NCBI GenBank assembly: GCA_009781495.1
Contig: WQYA01000016.1
Coordinates: 1 to 37,637, forward strand
DNA length: 37,637 nucleotides
Origin: Cystobacterineae bacterium
GTDB lineage: Bacteria > Myxococcota > Myxococcia > Myxococcales > Myxococcaceae
Reading direction: 5' to 3'
Below are positions 23,099 through 32,068 of the stretch, piece after piece. The position numbers were made by a program, and so were the translations under genes. Below the pieces are notes generated by a model. It searched no databases. It saw nothing but the letters and a program-made list of their open reading frames with translations, and was not told the origin of the DNA. The stretch's first letter is position 1. The number at the start of each line of letters is the position of its first letter.

Positions 23099-24205
23099 AT
23101 GGAATTCCAAATTTCCACGGACGAGTTGAGAAAAGCCCTCGCAAGGGCACAAGGCGTTGTCGAGCGCAAAGCAACCATGCCCATACTCTCGCATGTGCTC
23201 GTCCAAGCCAAGCCCCAGCACGTTTGCGTGACGGCTTTTGACTTGGACGTGGGCCTTAGCAGCGACGTGCCCGCACAGGTTTCTCAAACGGGGGCCGTCG
23301 CGCTTTCGGCCAAACACTTGTTGGACATTGTGCAAAACCTGCCCGAAGCCCAGGTTTCCTTCTCAAAAAAACCCAACAACCACGTGGAAATGAATTCCGG
23401 CTCCGCCAACTACCGCTTGGTGGGGCTTGCTGAAGAAGAGTTTCCCAAACTGCCGGCCAGAGAGTCCGCCCCGTGGGTTTCCATTTCCGCCCTCAACTTG
23501 CTGGAGATGATTCGCCGTACCTCCTTCGCCATTTCCACGGACGAGACGCGCTATCATTTGAATGGCGTCTTCTTTGAGCCCAGGGACGACAACAAAGTCC
23601 GTATGGTGGCTACCGATGGGCATAGGCTGGCCATGGTGGAGCGCGAGTTGGGCGCGGAATTGGCTTCCCTCTCAGGGGCCATTCTGCCGCGCAAAGGCCT
23701 CTTGGAGTTGCGCAAACTGCTGGACGAAGCCCCCGAGGCCGAAGTGCAATTGGCCTTCGTCGACAACCTCTTTCTCTTTAAGAGGGCCGACTTGTCCATG
23801 GTGATGCGGCTTGTGGACGGACAATTCCCCGACTACCAGCGCGTTATTCCCAAACAGCCGGAGCACCGGCTTTCCCTGCCGCGTATGCGCTTGAGTGAGG
23901 GACTCAAACGCATTGCCCTGTTGTCGACAGAAAAGTCCAATGCCGTCCGCCTGGGTTTCTCCCAAGGCCTTTTGCGCATTTCCACACAAAACCCGGACTT
24001 GGGCGAGGCCCGCGACGACATTTCCGTCGACTATAAGGGTGAAGAGTTAAGCATCGGCTTCAACGCACGCTATTTGCTCGACGTGTTGGGTGTCCTGAGT
24101 GCCGACGAAGTCCTCTTCTCCCTCGGAGACGAGCACAGCCCCGCCGTCATTCAAGCCCCTGACGACGAAAGCTATTTGGCCGTCGTTATGCCCATGCGCG
24201 TCTAA
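23099..24205 (+). CDS. dnaN: DNA polymerase III sliding clamp (beta subunit)
   Basis: This is a 368-residue clamp that encircles DNA as a dimer and tethers replicative and repair polymerases. It begins with the typical MEFQISTDELRKALARAQG, followed by NTIPILSHVL-type sequence (here KATMPILSHVLVQ), TAFDLDVGL, the GEEEFPKLP-like segment, RYHLNGVF, VATDGHRLAM, and ends in the usual VVMPMRV. Length and all three clamp repeats look complete. The start at ATG 23099 follows AGAGGC; a frame open from 23009 only reads through the repeat. recF follows after 19 bp, but dnaA and gyrB, the usual companions, are not in the window. Confidence 0.96.
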   Translation: MEFQISTDELRKALARAQGVVERKATMPILSHVLVQAKPQHVCVTAFDLDVGLSSDVPAQVSQTGAVALSAKHLLDIVQNLPEAQVSFSKKPNNHVEMNSGSANYRLVGLAEEEFPKLPARESAPWVSISALNLLEMIRRTSFAISTDETRYHLNGVFFEPRDDNKVRMVATDGHRLAMVERELGAELASLSGAILPRKGLLELRKLLDEAPEAEVQLAFVDNLFLFKRADLSMVMRLVDGQFPDYQRVIPKQPEHRLSLPRMRLSEGLKRIALLSTEKSNAVRLGFSQGLLRISTQNPDLGEARDDISVDYKGEELSIGFNARYLLDVLGVLSADEVLFSLGDEHSPAVIQAPDDESYLAVVMPMRV

Positions 24206-24224
24206 ACCTGCGAAAGGCCCCCAC

Positions 24225-25346
24225 GTGAGGCTTTTGCACATTGGCTGCCGCCACTTTAGAAACTTAAGCGAGGTGCAACTGGCCCTCGCCCCTAAAACAA
24301 CGGTGTTGATAGGTAACAACGGCCAGGGCAAAACCAACCTCTTGGAAGCCGTCTTCTTCCTCACCACTCAAAAACCCCTGAGGGCTAAACGCCTAAGGGA
24401 GTTAATAGAGAGGGGGGCTAACTCTACACGCATAGAGTTGGACTTAGAAATAGGCGGCGCCAACCGCCACGTGTCCGTGGCTTTGGACGCCTATGCCAAG
24501 CAGTTGTCCGTGGACGGCAAGCGCAGCAACAAGCTGGCTGAGGTGTTGGGCCCTACCCCTACGGTGGCCTTTACGCCTGACGATTTATGGGTTGTCAAAG
24601 GCCCCCCCAGTGCCCGCCGCCTCCTGCTGGACAGCGCCGCCACCTCCCGTTTCCCCGCCTTTGCGGCCGAAACCCGCGCCTTCCAACGTACCCTCAAGTC
24701 CCGCAACCGCCTGCTGAAGGAGCGCTCCTTTGCGCAACTGGAGGTTTGGAATGAAAGCCTCGCACGCTGGGGTGCACGTATTTGGGTACGCCGCCGCCGC
24801 TTGCTTGAAGAAATGCAGCCGCGCCTGCAAATTGTTTTTGGTGAAATGGGCCCGGACTGGAGCCGGCTTCACCTGCGCTATGCGCCGCTGGGCAATGCCG
24901 CCTTCTTCCAAAACGCCGACGAAGAAGCGCTGGCCAAAGCCCTGCTTGAGCGGCTGGGGGCCGAGCAGCGGCACGACGTGGAGTGCGGCTATACCCGTGT
25001 GGGGCCGCATACCGACGATTTGGAAATGGCTTTGGGGGAGATGGATGCGCGCGCTTTCGCCTCGCAGGGCCAAACCCGCGCCTTCGCCTTGGCGTGGAAG
25101 GTGGCCGAGGTGGCCAACCTGGAGTGCATGTTGGGCACCTCGCCAGCCCTGTTGCTCGACGACGTTTCCAGCGAGTTGGACCCGGAGCGCAATGCTTTTC
25201 TCATGCGGTTTATTGCCCAAAGCCAAACCCAGGTGCTGCTGACCACCACCTCAGCCAACCTTGTGCAGACGGCTGCCTTGGGCGACAGCCTCTGGTACCA
25301 AGTGTGCGGCGGCACCTTCAAACCCATGGCAGCGCCCGGGGGGTGA
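24225..25346 (+). CDS. recF: DNA replication and repair protein RecF
   Basis: This is a 373-residue SMC-like ABC ATPase that, with RecO and RecR, loads RecA at single-strand gaps. Walker A GNNGQGKT is at residues 30-37. The family stretches TQKPLRAKRLREL and PSARRLLLDSA (usually PxxRRxFLD) are present, as are the signature SQGQTRAFALAWKVAE and Walker B LLLDDVSSELDPER. A GTG start at 24225 is chosen because the RecF-like sequence begins exactly there (RLLHIGCRHFRNL) and AAAGG lies seven bases upstream. An in-frame reading from 24099 would overlap dnaN by more than 100 bp. Coupled to dnaN. Between about 24270 and 24440 codon use is noticeably richer in TTA, CTA and ATA. Confidence 0.95.
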   Translation: MRLLHIGCRHFRNLSEVQLALAPKTTVLIGNNGQGKTNLLEAVFFLTTQKPLRAKRLRELIERGANSTRIELDLEIGGANRHVSVALDAYAKQLSVDGKRSNKLAEVLGPTPTVAFTPDDLWVVKGPPSARRLLLDSAATSRFPAFAAETRAFQRTLKSRNRLLKERSFAQLEVWNESLARWGARIWVRRRRLLEEMQPRLQIVFGEMGPDWSRLHLRYAPLGNAAFFQNADEEALAKALLERLGAEQRHDVECGYTRVGPHTDDLEMALGEMDARAFASQGQTRAFALAWKVAEVANLECMLGTSPALLLDDVSSELDPERNAFLMRFIAQSQTQVLLTTTSANLVQTAALGDSLWYQVCGGTFKPMAAPGG

Positions 25347-25373
25347 GCGGCGAGCCATGGGGGGGGGAAAGGC

Positions 25374-25895
25374 CTAGAGGGTTTTTTGGCCTTTTTGCCA
25401 GTTGCAGGGGGTGAGTTGTCCGGTTTGGAGGGCGTCCAAAGCGCGGATGACTTCGTCGACGTTGCGGCCCACGGGCAAGTCATTGACGTTAGACCAGCGT
25501 ATAATACCCTTATTGTCGACAATATAGGTAGCGCGGTAGGCGATGCCGTCGGCATGCAGAATGCCCAAGGCTTGGGACAACTCTTTTTTGGTGTCGGCCA
25601 GCATAGGGAAGGGGAGGTTTTTGAGTGCGGGGTGGTTTTGGCGCCAGGCCAGGTGGACATAGTGCGTATCCGTAGAGACGCCCAGCAGTTGAGCGCCGCG
25701 CTCTTTGAAAGCGGCGTCTTGGTTGCCGAACTCTGCAATTTCCGTAGGGCAGACGAAGGTAAAGTCCATGGGCCAGAAGAAAACAACCTGCCATTTGTCG
25801 GCATAGGTTTTCTCGTCGATGGTGACAAATTCTTTTCCAAATTCGAGGGAAACGCAGGCCGTGAGGGAAAACGCGGGGAATTTCTGTCCAACCAT
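25374..25895 (-). CDS. ahpC: AhpC/Prx1-type peroxiredoxin
   Basis: This is a 173-residue thiol peroxidase that reduces H2O2 and organic hydroperoxides in the cytoplasm. The peroxidatic Cys is C49 in DFTFVCPTE. A second Cys near the C-terminus (C164, TPCNWQKGQ) is at the place of the resolving Cys of 2-Cys enzymes, though the usual V-C-P is here T-P-C. VSTDTHYVHLAW and RATYIVDNKGIIRW are typical. The start at ATG 25895 has AAGGAG at good spacing; the frame open to 26009 is upstream leader. It converges on recF with a 27-bp gap. No AhpF or dedicated reductase is encoded nearby, so reducing power probably comes from a general thioredoxin-type system. Confidence 0.93.
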   Translation of the reverse strand: MVGQKFPAFSLTACVSLEFGKEFVTIDEKTYADKWQVVFFWPMDFTFVCPTEIAEFGNQDAAFKERGAQLLGVSTDTHYVHLAWRQNHPALKNLPFPMLADTKKELSQALGILHADGIAYRATYIVDNKGIIRWSNVNDLPVGRNVDEVIRALDALQTGQLTPCNWQKGQKTL

Positions 25896-26344
25896 AAGAG
25901 AGTCTCCTTTGTGGGTTTGAAAAACAAGCAAGCGGCCAAACCGCCTCTGCGCATGCTTTGCTGTATACGAAATAGAGGCGCAGGCCAAGCCATCCGGTTT
26001 TTTATTCAAAATCTCCCCAACGAAGGTAGGCGTTTTTTAAGCACCCTACGTGTGGGTTATTCCAATAGGGATATACCCTTCACTTCTAAAACGCTCTCTA
26101 CATTATGCTACAGGGGAAGAGAAAGGCGGCGGGCTTTTTTAGCCCTAAATTGTTTTTTAAATTTAAAGGGACAATACCCCCCCATGGGTATTGGGGCGAG
26201 ATTGTTCCGAGGACAATCCCCCCCCTCAAAGGGTTCTCTGGAGCATTTCCCGAAAAAAAGGGGAGGGGGGAAGCAACCCTCTACGGGTTTTAAGGGGTAC
26301 AAGCTTTTGGTTGCAGCCAAACGTAGCTGTGGCAATACGGGAGT
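25896..26344. other. Intergenic region between ahpC and the cation efflux gene, with stem-loops
   Basis: I see no gene in these ~450 bp. Two stem-loops occur close together. CAATACCC (26172-26179) pairs with GGGTATTG (26186-26193), perfect 8 bp. GATTGT (26200-26205) pairs with ACAATC (26213-26218). ACAAT of the first can alternatively pair with ATTGT of the second. They lie about 130-170 bp before the efflux gene. The ahpC side has a weak promoter-like TTGGCC with TATACA on the minus strand around 25965-25990. Confidence 0.45.
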
Positions 26345-27295
26345 ATGGAGACGGCCAAACACATGACGCCCTCAAGAGAGCGCTGGCTTCGCCAAGCCAC
26401 CTGGGCTTCCATAAGCACGGCCGTTGGGCTTTTGGTGATGAAGACGGCGGCCTATTTTGCCACCGACTCTGTTGCCGTCTTGGCTTCTTTGGCGGACTCG
26501 TTGATGGATGCGATGGCCTCTGCGGTCAATTTTTGGGCGGTGCGCGTTTCCTTCAGGCCGGCCGACGACATTCATTCTTTTGGCCACGGCAAGGCGGAAG
26601 CTTTGTCCGGCCTGGGGCAGTCCCTGTTGGTTGCGGGCTCGGGCCTCTGGCTTTTATATGAGTCGTTCATGCGTCTCATTTCGCCCAGGCCGATGACGCA
26701 GTTAGGGTGGGGTATGGGGGTTATGGGCATAGCGGTAATAGCCACGGTGGTGTTGTTGGCTTTTTTGGACAAAGCCATAGCGGCCACGGGCTCTACGGCC
26801 ATTAAAGCGGACGCTTTGCACTACCGTACGGACGTATTGAGCAACCTGGCCGCATTTGCCGCACTGGCCCTAGGTTATTGGGGCATTTTATGGGTAGACG
26901 GTCTGGTAGGTTTAGCCATAGCCCTCTTTGTTTTAAAGAGTGCCCTAGACATAGCGCGGGAGTCCATAGGTTTGTTGATGGATGCGCAGCTTCCGGGGGA
27001 GTTGCAGGCGGAGATATTCCACACAGTGCGGGGGATAGCGGGGATTTTAGGGGCACACGACTTGCGTACGCGGCGCTCGGGCGCCACCGTTTTTGTACAG
27101 GTACACATAGAAGTGCCGGACGAGTTGTCCTTGTTGGAGGCGCATGCTTTGGCGGACAAAGCCGAGGCTGCCATTATGAAGCTGGTGCCTGAGGCCGAAG
27201 TTTTCATCCACGTAGACCCCAGCAGTGTGGTGCCGCAGGAGTTGAAGCAGGTGCCGGACTTTGCCCAAGGCAGCCGAGGCCCGCCCAAGGCCTAG
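26345..27295 (+). CDS. Cation diffusion facilitator, FieF/YiiP-like Zn/Fe efflux protein
   Basis: This is a 316-residue inner-membrane divalent-metal/proton antiporter. The transport site is complete: DSLMD (D51, D55) in TM2 and HYRTD (H159, D163) in TM5, the DD/HD arrangement of Zn-transporting members. The interhelical site PADDIHSFGHGKAEAL is nearly that of E. coli FieF. The C-terminal cytoplasmic ferredoxin-like metal-sensing domain has GAHDLRTRRSG, VHIEVPDELSLLEAHALAD and VFIHVDPSS. ATG 26345 has GGGAG too close to be ideal; ATG 26363 (MTPSRERW) is an equally good start by family alignment. Stem-loops upstream may be relevant to control. It converges with the acyl-CoA synthetase gene. 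Confidence 0.92.
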   Translation: METAKHMTPSRERWLRQATWASISTAVGLLVMKTAAYFATDSVAVLASLADSLMDAMASAVNFWAVRVSFRPADDIHSFGHGKAEALSGLGQSLLVAGSGLWLLYESFMRLISPRPMTQLGWGMGVMGIAVIATVVLLAFLDKAIAATGSTAIKADALHYRTDVLSNLAAFAALALGYWGILWVDGLVGLAIALFVLKSALDIARESIGLLMDAQLPGELQAEIFHTVRGIAGILGAHDLRTRRSGATVFVQVHIEVPDELSLLEAHALADKAEAAIMKLVPEAEVFIHVDPSSVVPQELKQVPDFAQGSRGPPKA

Positions 27296-27309
27296 GTTTT
27301 AAAGAAAGA

Positions 27310-27330
27310 GGGGCGACAGAATGCCGCCCC
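27310..27330. terminator. Weak hairpin between convergent efflux and acyl-CoA synthetase genes
   Basis: GGGGCG (27310-27315) pairs with CGCCCC (27325-27330) over a 9-nt loop. On the minus strand it is followed by CTCTTTCTTT, so it may help end the acyl-CoA synthetase transcript. Confidence 0.35.
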
Positions 27331-27374
27331 CGGGCACACGGCGAAGAAATGTATTCGCTTAAATGAAAACCGCC

Positions 27375-29015
27375 CTAAGCCGTACGTGTCGCCGAAGCGA
27401 TAGAGAGGCCTAACTCGTTAATAGAAATTTCCCGCATACGGTATTTTTGTATTTTACCCGTTACCGTCATAGGGAATTCGTCGACCATTTTCCAATGGTG
27501 GGGAATTTTAAAGGTAGCGATTTTCCCTTTGCAATATTCCTCTAACTCTTTGCCCGTAAGGGGAATGTTACGTTTGGGTTTAATCCACGCCATGACTTCC
27601 TCGCCATATTTTTTGGAGGGGATGCCGATGACTTGGGCCTCAGCGACGCTGGGGTGCGTGTGCAAAAATTCCTCAATTTCCCGGGGGTAGACGTTTTCGC
27701 CGCCGCGAATAATCATGTCTTTGAGGCGGCCGACAATGTTGACGAAGCCGTCGGCGTCGATGGTGGCCAAGTCGCCCGAGTGCATCCACCGTGCTTTGTC
27801 AATGGCCTCTGCGGTAGCCTCGGGGTTATTCCAATAGCCCAGCATAACGCTATAGCCCCGCGTACACAATTCGCCGGGGGCGCCTTGAGGGACGATGTTG
27901 CCGGAGTCAGGGTCTACGAGTTTAATTTCCACATGGGGGTGGATGCGGCCGACGGTGGAGACGCGTTTTTCGAGGGGGTCATCCACGTGGCTTTGGGTAG
28001 AGACGGGGGAAGTTTCCGTCATTCCATAGCAGATGGTTATTTCCCTCATATTCATTTTGGACTGTACTTCTTTCATGACTTCAATAGGGCAAGGGGAGCC
28101 GGCCATAATGCCCGTACGCAGGCTGGACAAGTCGAATTTTTCGAATTCGGGGTGTTGGAGTTCGGCGATGAACATGGTGGGCACGCCGTTGAGGGAGGTA
28201 CATTTTTCGGTTTCCACCGCTTGGAGGGTCGCCAGTGGATCAAACTCTTCGCCTGGGGTAACAATGGTAGCCCCATGGGTGGTGCAAGCGAGGTTGCTGA
28301 GCACCATACCGAAGCAGTGATAGAAGGGGACGGGGATGCAGACGCGGTCCTTCTCAGAGAGTTTAAGTGTCTCGCCGATAAAAAACCCATTATTAAGGAC
28401 ATTATGGTGGGAGAGGGTAGCGCCCTTAGGAAACCCGGTAGTTCCCGAGGTATATTGAAGGTTGATGGGGTCATCAAACTGCAAGGAAGCTTCGCATTCT
28501 TCGAGGAGCCGAGGGCTGACGCGGCGGCCGGCGGCGCGCACGACATCCCAGTCATTGTCGAGGACCATGGCCACGCGCAGCTTGGGGCAACGGGCGCGCA
28601 CGTTTTCCAAAAGCTCGGGATAGGAGGTTTTTCGAAAACCTTTTGCGAGGAAGAGGATGGAGGTGCCGGACTGGTTGAGCGCATATTCCAGCTCAGCCGA
28701 TTTATAGGCAGGGCTGATGTTGACGAGGATAGCGCCGATGCGTGCAGTGGCATATTGGAAGACGACCCACTCATAGCGGTTGGGGGACCAGATGCCGACG
28801 CGGTCTCCTTTTTGAATGCCCATGGCGAGGAGGCCGAGGGCGATTTCGGTGGTTTGCTCAAAAAACTCGCGATAGGTGGCGCGGTAGTTTTGTGCGCAGC
28901 AGACGAGGGCTTCCGTGTCAGGGAAACGTTCTGCCGTGCGTCTGAGGTTTGCGCCGATGGTTTCACCGAGCAGAGGAATATTCGTTGTACCCGAAAGATA
29001 AGAGAGCTGTTTCAT
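27375..29015 (-). CDS. AMP-forming acyl-CoA synthetase (FadD-like)
   Basis: This 546-residue ANL-superfamily enzyme activates a fatty acid to its CoA thioester via an acyl-AMP. The P-loop is [12 protein letters not shown], then the conserved YHCFGMV region, the adenine-binding YGMTETSP, the Asp of [12 protein letters not shown], the hinge [21 protein letters not shown], and the C-terminal catalytic Lys in [11 protein letters not shown]. Overall pattern and size fit medium- or long-chain fatty acyl-CoA synthetases. The start at ATG 29015 is where homology begins ([21 protein letters not shown]); a frame open to 29150 overlaps the upstream gene. It lies 31 bp downstream of the HD-GYP gene on the same strand, probably co-transcribed. 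No other beta-oxidation gene is nearby. Confidence 0.93.
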   Translation of the reverse strand: MKQLSYLSGTTNIPLLGETIGANLRRTAERFPDTEALVCCAQNYRATYREFFEQTTEIALGLLAMGIQKGDRVGIWSPNRYEWVVFQYATARIGAILVNISPAYKSAELEYALNQSGTSILFLAKGFRKTSYPELLENVRARCPKLRVAMVLDNDWDVVRAAGRRVSPRLLEECEASLQFDDPINLQYTSGTTGFPKGATLSHHNVLNNGFFIGETLKLSEKDRVCIPVPFYHCFGMVLSNLACTTHGATIVTPGEEFDPLATLQAVETEKCTSLNGVPTMFIAELQHPEFEKFDLSSLRTGIMAGSPCPIEVMKEVQSKMNMREITICYGMTETSPVSTQSHVDDPLEKRVSTVGRIHPHVEIKLVDPDSGNIVPQGAPGELCTRGYSVMLGYWNNPEATAEAIDKARWMHSGDLATIDADGFVNIVGRLKDMIIRGGENVYPREIEEFLHTHPSVAEAQVIGIPSKKYGEEVMAWIKPKRNIPLTGKELEEYCKGKIATFKIPHHWKMVDEFPMTVTGKIQKYRMREISINELGLSIASATRTA

Positions 29016-29046
29016 AAAGCCCCCATAAAGCCCAGCGGATGAAAAA

Positions 29047-30597
29047 TCAATCCGCTCTGAGCGCAGAATTGTTTTGCTGTGCCTGATTTTGAGCCGGCAT
29101 TTGCTCTTTCGTATAGGTTTTAACTGACGCAGGGCCCACATTGGCGTCAATAAAAATGGCCAAAAGCGCTGCGTCGAGTCTTCCTTTTTTTGCCTCTTGT
29201 TGAAGGATATTCAGCGCCTGCTCATGGGGGACGGATTTTTTATAGGGGCGGTCTACGGCAGTGAGTGCGTCATAGACGTCGCAGAGGGCGATGATGCGGG
29301 ATTGGAAGAGGACTTCATTTGCGGATATTCCCAAAGGATAGCCGCTTCCGTCCAAACGTTCATGGTGGGCTTTGGCGATGGCCGGTATGCGTGAGAGGCA
29401 GCGACTCCATGGAATGCGTTCCAGGAAACGCGCCGTCAGCTCCACATGGGATTCAATGGCTTTGCGTTCCAAGGCAGAGAGGGTGCCTTGGGCGATGGAG
29501 AGGGCTTCAAGTTCTTCTTGTCGGAGCAAAGGAATTCTTTTTCCAAGCCCAACGGGATAGGTGAGGCCGGCGAGGGCTTGAAGCCGCTCCAAATCCTCTA
29601 TGGGGAGGAGGTTGGGAATGTTGCTGGACTCAATGAGTTGCATGGCCGAATCCAATTGGACAAGCTCTGTTTCCAGGCGTTCTTTTTCCAAAGCTTTTGC
29701 ATTGGCCCATGCGTTGCTGCCTGCGCGCAGAGCAAGGGACAAGCACCTGCGATGATATTCTACTTCGCGCTCTTTCTTAATAAGCTCCACTCGGGTACGA
29801 ATGGCTTCCAATTCATGGCGATGCAGTTTGAGGGGTTTGGTCAGGGTATTTTCATAGATGCCTACTTTTCCAAAGTCGTGCAGCAGCGCGGCATAATAGA
29901 GTTCAATCAATTCGTTTTTAGACAACTTTTGTTGAGGGTTTCTCTCGCCGACGGCCTTGGCCAAGTTGACGCTCAACGTAGCGACGCGGCTGGAATGCCC
30001 CGCTGTATTGGAGTCGCGTGACTCAACAGCCAAGACAGAGGCTTGAACAAACCCCTTGAACAATGCGCTCAGCTCAGCGACCAAGGCTGCATTTTCAATG
30101 GCCATGGCCACTTGTCCGCTCAAGACCAGACAAAGGCGCTCATCTTCTTCACTGAAAATTCCTTTGGTGGAGTTGAGCAACTGAAGGACGCCGATGATTT
30201 TTCCTGTGGAAGAAAACAAAGGAACGCACAAAACACTCTTGGTTTGATAGCCGACTTGTGCGTCAAAACGGCTGTTGAAACGCAAGTCGTCATAGGCGTT
30301 TTCAAGACGAAGGGTTTCGCCTGCTTGGGCGACATATCCCGCAAGGCCGACGCCGAGGGGAAAACGAATTTCTCCTTCGACGCCTTGGGCGATAAAGCTG
30401 AAAAGTTCCGTCTTGGCTTCATCCACGACAAAGACGGACGCGCGGTCTGCCTCAACAAGGCGCGCGGATTGTTCAGCAATCAGCATCAACAAGTCTTCCA
30501 GTTGGTGTTCCGCCACCATTGCCTTAGAGATGTCTAAAATGGCGTTGAGTTTTTTAGGATAAGAAAAGGTGCTCAAAGGCAATTTTGAAGAAGACAC
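29047..30597 (-). CDS. GAF and HD-GYP domain protein with a large insertion in HD-GYP
   Basis: This 516-residue cytoplasmic protein probably degrades cyclic di-GMP or a related signal. The GAF sensor domain spans about 30-175 ([37 protein letters not shown]). The HD-GYP domain begins near 185: H201, HD at 240-241 with K244 ([10 protein letters not shown]), then H384 in [11 protein letters not shown] at 411-413 and GYP at 419-421, and [15 protein letters not shown]. Between HD and H384 there are about 140 residues instead of the usual ~30, so an insert of roughly 110 charged, probably helical residues (about 262-375) splits the domain. I recall a similar layout in other delta-type genomes. The start is GTG 30597 (MSSSKL); an ATG two bases upstream is out of frame. 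No Shine-Dalgarno sequence is seen. Confidence 0.88.
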   Translation of the reverse strand: MSSSKLPLSTFSYPKKLNAILDISKAMVAEHQLEDLLMLIAEQSARLVEADRASVFVVDEAKTELFSFIAQGVEGEIRFPLGVGLAGYVAQAGETLRLENAYDDLRFNSRFDAQVGYQTKSVLCVPLFSSTGKIIGVLQLLNSTKGIFSEEDERLCLVLSGQVAMAIENAALVAELSALFKGFVQASVLAVESRDSNTAGHSSRVATLSVNLAKAVGERNPQQKLSKNELIELYYAALLHDFGKVGIYENTLTKPLKLHRHELEAIRTRVELIKKEREVEYHRRCLSLALRAGSNAWANAKALEKERLETELVQLDSAMQLIESSNIPNLLPIEDLERLQALAGLTYPVGLGKRIPLLRQEELEALSIAQGTLSALERKAIESHVELTARFLERIPWSRCLSRIPAIAKAHHERLDGSGYPLGISANEVLFQSRIIALCDVYDALTAVDRPYKKSVPHEQALNILQQEAKKGRLDAALLAIFIDANVGPASVKTYTKEQMPAQNQAQQNNSALRAD

Positions 30598-30690
30598 ATG
30601 TATTTTCTAAATAAGAGTCTCGCCTAAAACAAGCAGTGCTTGAAGAGCTGTTGAGAGAGGACTAAGTACGTTTTAAAACCTACATGCCGG

Positions 30691-31365
30691 GTGATGACGA
30701 TGCCTTGTTTTCTTGCCCCCTCGCTGTTGTCAGCAAATTTTGGAAAGCTTGCGGATGAAATACGTGTGGTTGAAGAAGGGGGGGCGGATGTTCTCCATGT
30801 GGATGTGATGGATGGGCATTTTGTTCCGAACATCAGCATAGGCCCGCTGGTGGTAGAGGCTATACGCAAAGTGACGCGATTGCCTGTGGATGTCCATTTG
30901 ATGATAGAGGAGCCAGACCGTTATTTAGCAGATTTTATAGCAGCGGGTGCGGACAGGTTAAGTGTGCATGTGGAGGCGTGTACCCATCTAAATCGTACCT
31001 TGGCAGAGATACGCCGTCTGGGTGCGCAACCTGGGGTAGCACTCAATCCTTCAACGCCGCTGAGTGCCATAGAAGAAGTGTTGGAGGAGGTATTCCAGGT
31101 GGTGCTGATGAGCGTCAATCCAGGTTTTGGCGGCCAAAAATTTATTCCAAGCAGCCTGAAGAAGATTGCGCGCCTGCGTTGGATGTTGGAGCAAAGGCAA
31201 GCGCAAGGCGCCAAAGAGCCCCTATGGATTCAAGTGGACGGCGGCATTAACTCAGAGACGGCGCGGCAGGCATGTCAAGCAGGAGCGGACATTTTGGTCG
31301 CAGGCCATGCCATTTTTCGGCAGCCCGACTATGTCCAAGCGATGGCGCAGCTTCGGCAGCCATGA
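30691..31365 (+). CDS. rpe: Ribulose-phosphate 3-epimerase
   Basis: This is a 224-residue TIM-barrel enzyme that interconverts D-ribulose 5-phosphate and D-xylulose 5-phosphate in the pentose phosphate pathway. LAPSLLSANF opens the barrel. The metal- and substrate-binding HVDVMDGHFVPNISIGP, then VDVHLMIEEP, the flexible-loop MSVNPGFGGQKF and VDGGIN with the catalytic Asp are all present, as is the phosphate-binding end GADILVAGHAIF. The start could be GTG 30691, ATG 30694 or ATG 30700; no Shine-Dalgarno sequence separates them. It is divergent from the HD-GYP gene across 93 bp and closed by a strong terminator. Confidence 0.96.
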   Translation: MMTMPCFLAPSLLSANFGKLADEIRVVEEGGADVLHVDVMDGHFVPNISIGPLVVEAIRKVTRLPVDVHLMIEEPDRYLADFIAAGADRLSVHVEACTHLNRTLAEIRRLGAQPGVALNPSTPLSAIEEVLEEVFQVVLMSVNPGFGGQKFIPSSLKKIARLRWMLEQRQAQGAKEPLWIQVDGGINSETARQACQAGADILVAGHAIFRQPDYVQAMAQLRQP

Positions 31366-31450
31366 GGTGAGAGAGAGGTTTCTCTGGGGGGAATGAAAAA
31401 GCCCATGTTGGGCAGTGGCTGCTAAGGGTTAGCAACAAGAGGGGCAACAA

Positions 31451-31485
31451 AAAACCGGCAGCGCCGCTGAGGGCGCGCCGGTTTT
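31451..31485. terminator. Strong bidirectional terminator between rpe and the histone-like gene
   Basis: The outer stem AAAACCGGC (31451-31459) / GCCGGTTTT (31477-31485) is continued by the inner stem GCGCC / GGCGC with a single bulged A and a 6-nt loop. T4 lies on one side and an A-run on the other, so it can serve both convergent genes. Confidence 0.85.
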
Positions 31486-31514
31486 GAAAAACCGCAAAGG
31501 ACTTTCAGATGCGA

Positions 31515-31892
31515 CTATTTCTTCCTTTTCGGAGTTGACTTCTTTTCGGCTTTTTTAGCAGCGGGCTTTTTGACTGCTTTTTTAGCAACGGGTTTTTTGG
31601 CTGCTGCTTTTTTAGCAACGGGTTTTTTGGCGGCTGCTTTTTTAGCAACAGGTTTTTTGGCGGCTGCTTTTTTAGCAACGGGTTTTTTGGCGGCTGCTTT
31701 TTTAGCAACGGGTTTTTTGGCTGCTTTGGGGGCAGCAGGTTTTTTGGCGGCTGCTTTTTTAGCAGCGGGTTTTTTGGCTACTGCTTTTTTAGCAGCGGGT
31801 TTTTTAGCGGCTGTTTTTTTAGCAGCGGTTTTTTTCCGGGCGGGTTCTTGGTTAGGGGTGGGTGCCATTTCTAAACTGATGATGTCTTCCAT
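31515..31892 (-). CDS. Histone H1-like Lys/Ala-rich DNA-binding protein
   Basis: This is a 125-residue, extremely basic protein. After a short N-terminus ([20 protein letters not shown]) nearly all of it consists of [15 protein letters not shown] and related pentapeptide repeats, ending in KKSTPKRKK. Such tails resemble eukaryotic histone H1 C-termini and bacterial AlgP/Hc1-like proteins, which bind DNA without sequence specificity and help compact the nucleoid. ATG 31892 is preceded by AAAGG at proper distance; a longer frame to 31928 is unlikely. The DNA repeat (30-bp unit over about 31560-31830) makes copy number, and hence tail length, prone to change. It converges on rpe with a shared terminator. 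Confidence 0.85.
   Translation of the reverse strand: MEDIISLEMAPTPNQEPARKKTAAKKTAAKKPAAKKAVAKKPAAKKAAAKKPAAPKAAKKPVAKKAAAKKPVAKKAAAKKPVAKKAAAKKPVAKKAAAKKPVAKKAVKKPAAKKAEKKSTPKRKK
31560..31830 (-). repeat. 30-bp coding tandem repeat in the histone-like gene
   Basis: A 30-bp unit (GCTTTTTTAGCAACGGG, then TTTTTTGGCGGCT on the plus strand) recurs four to five times nearly identically in 31575-31720, with 15-bp-derived variants to 31830. Each unit encodes two pentapeptides of the AAKKP type. Confidence 0.85.
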
Positions 31893-32068
31893 ATAAAACC
31901 TTTCTAAAAGGGGGGGTGAGATGTTCACAGGCCATCGCTTTTCACGCTCGGAAAACCGAACGTCACTCTCTCAAAAAGTTTGGCCCTGGAGAGAGTTTGG
32001 CCAGCATCGCCAATTCCGGCGGACACTAGCAAAAATTTTAGAGTTTGAGTTTTTGTTTTGCAAGCACG

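Noticed and set aside
31560-31830. CRISPR-like regular repeats
   Set aside because: The units are contiguous with no unique spacers, lie in frame and encode Ala/Lys/Pro pentapeptides of a histone-like protein; no cas gene is present.
31570-31896. Plus-strand frame encoding a hydrophobic repeat ([10 protein letters not shown])
   Set aside because: It is the mirror of the Lys/Ala repeat on the minus strand, which has a proper ribosome-binding site and family resemblance.
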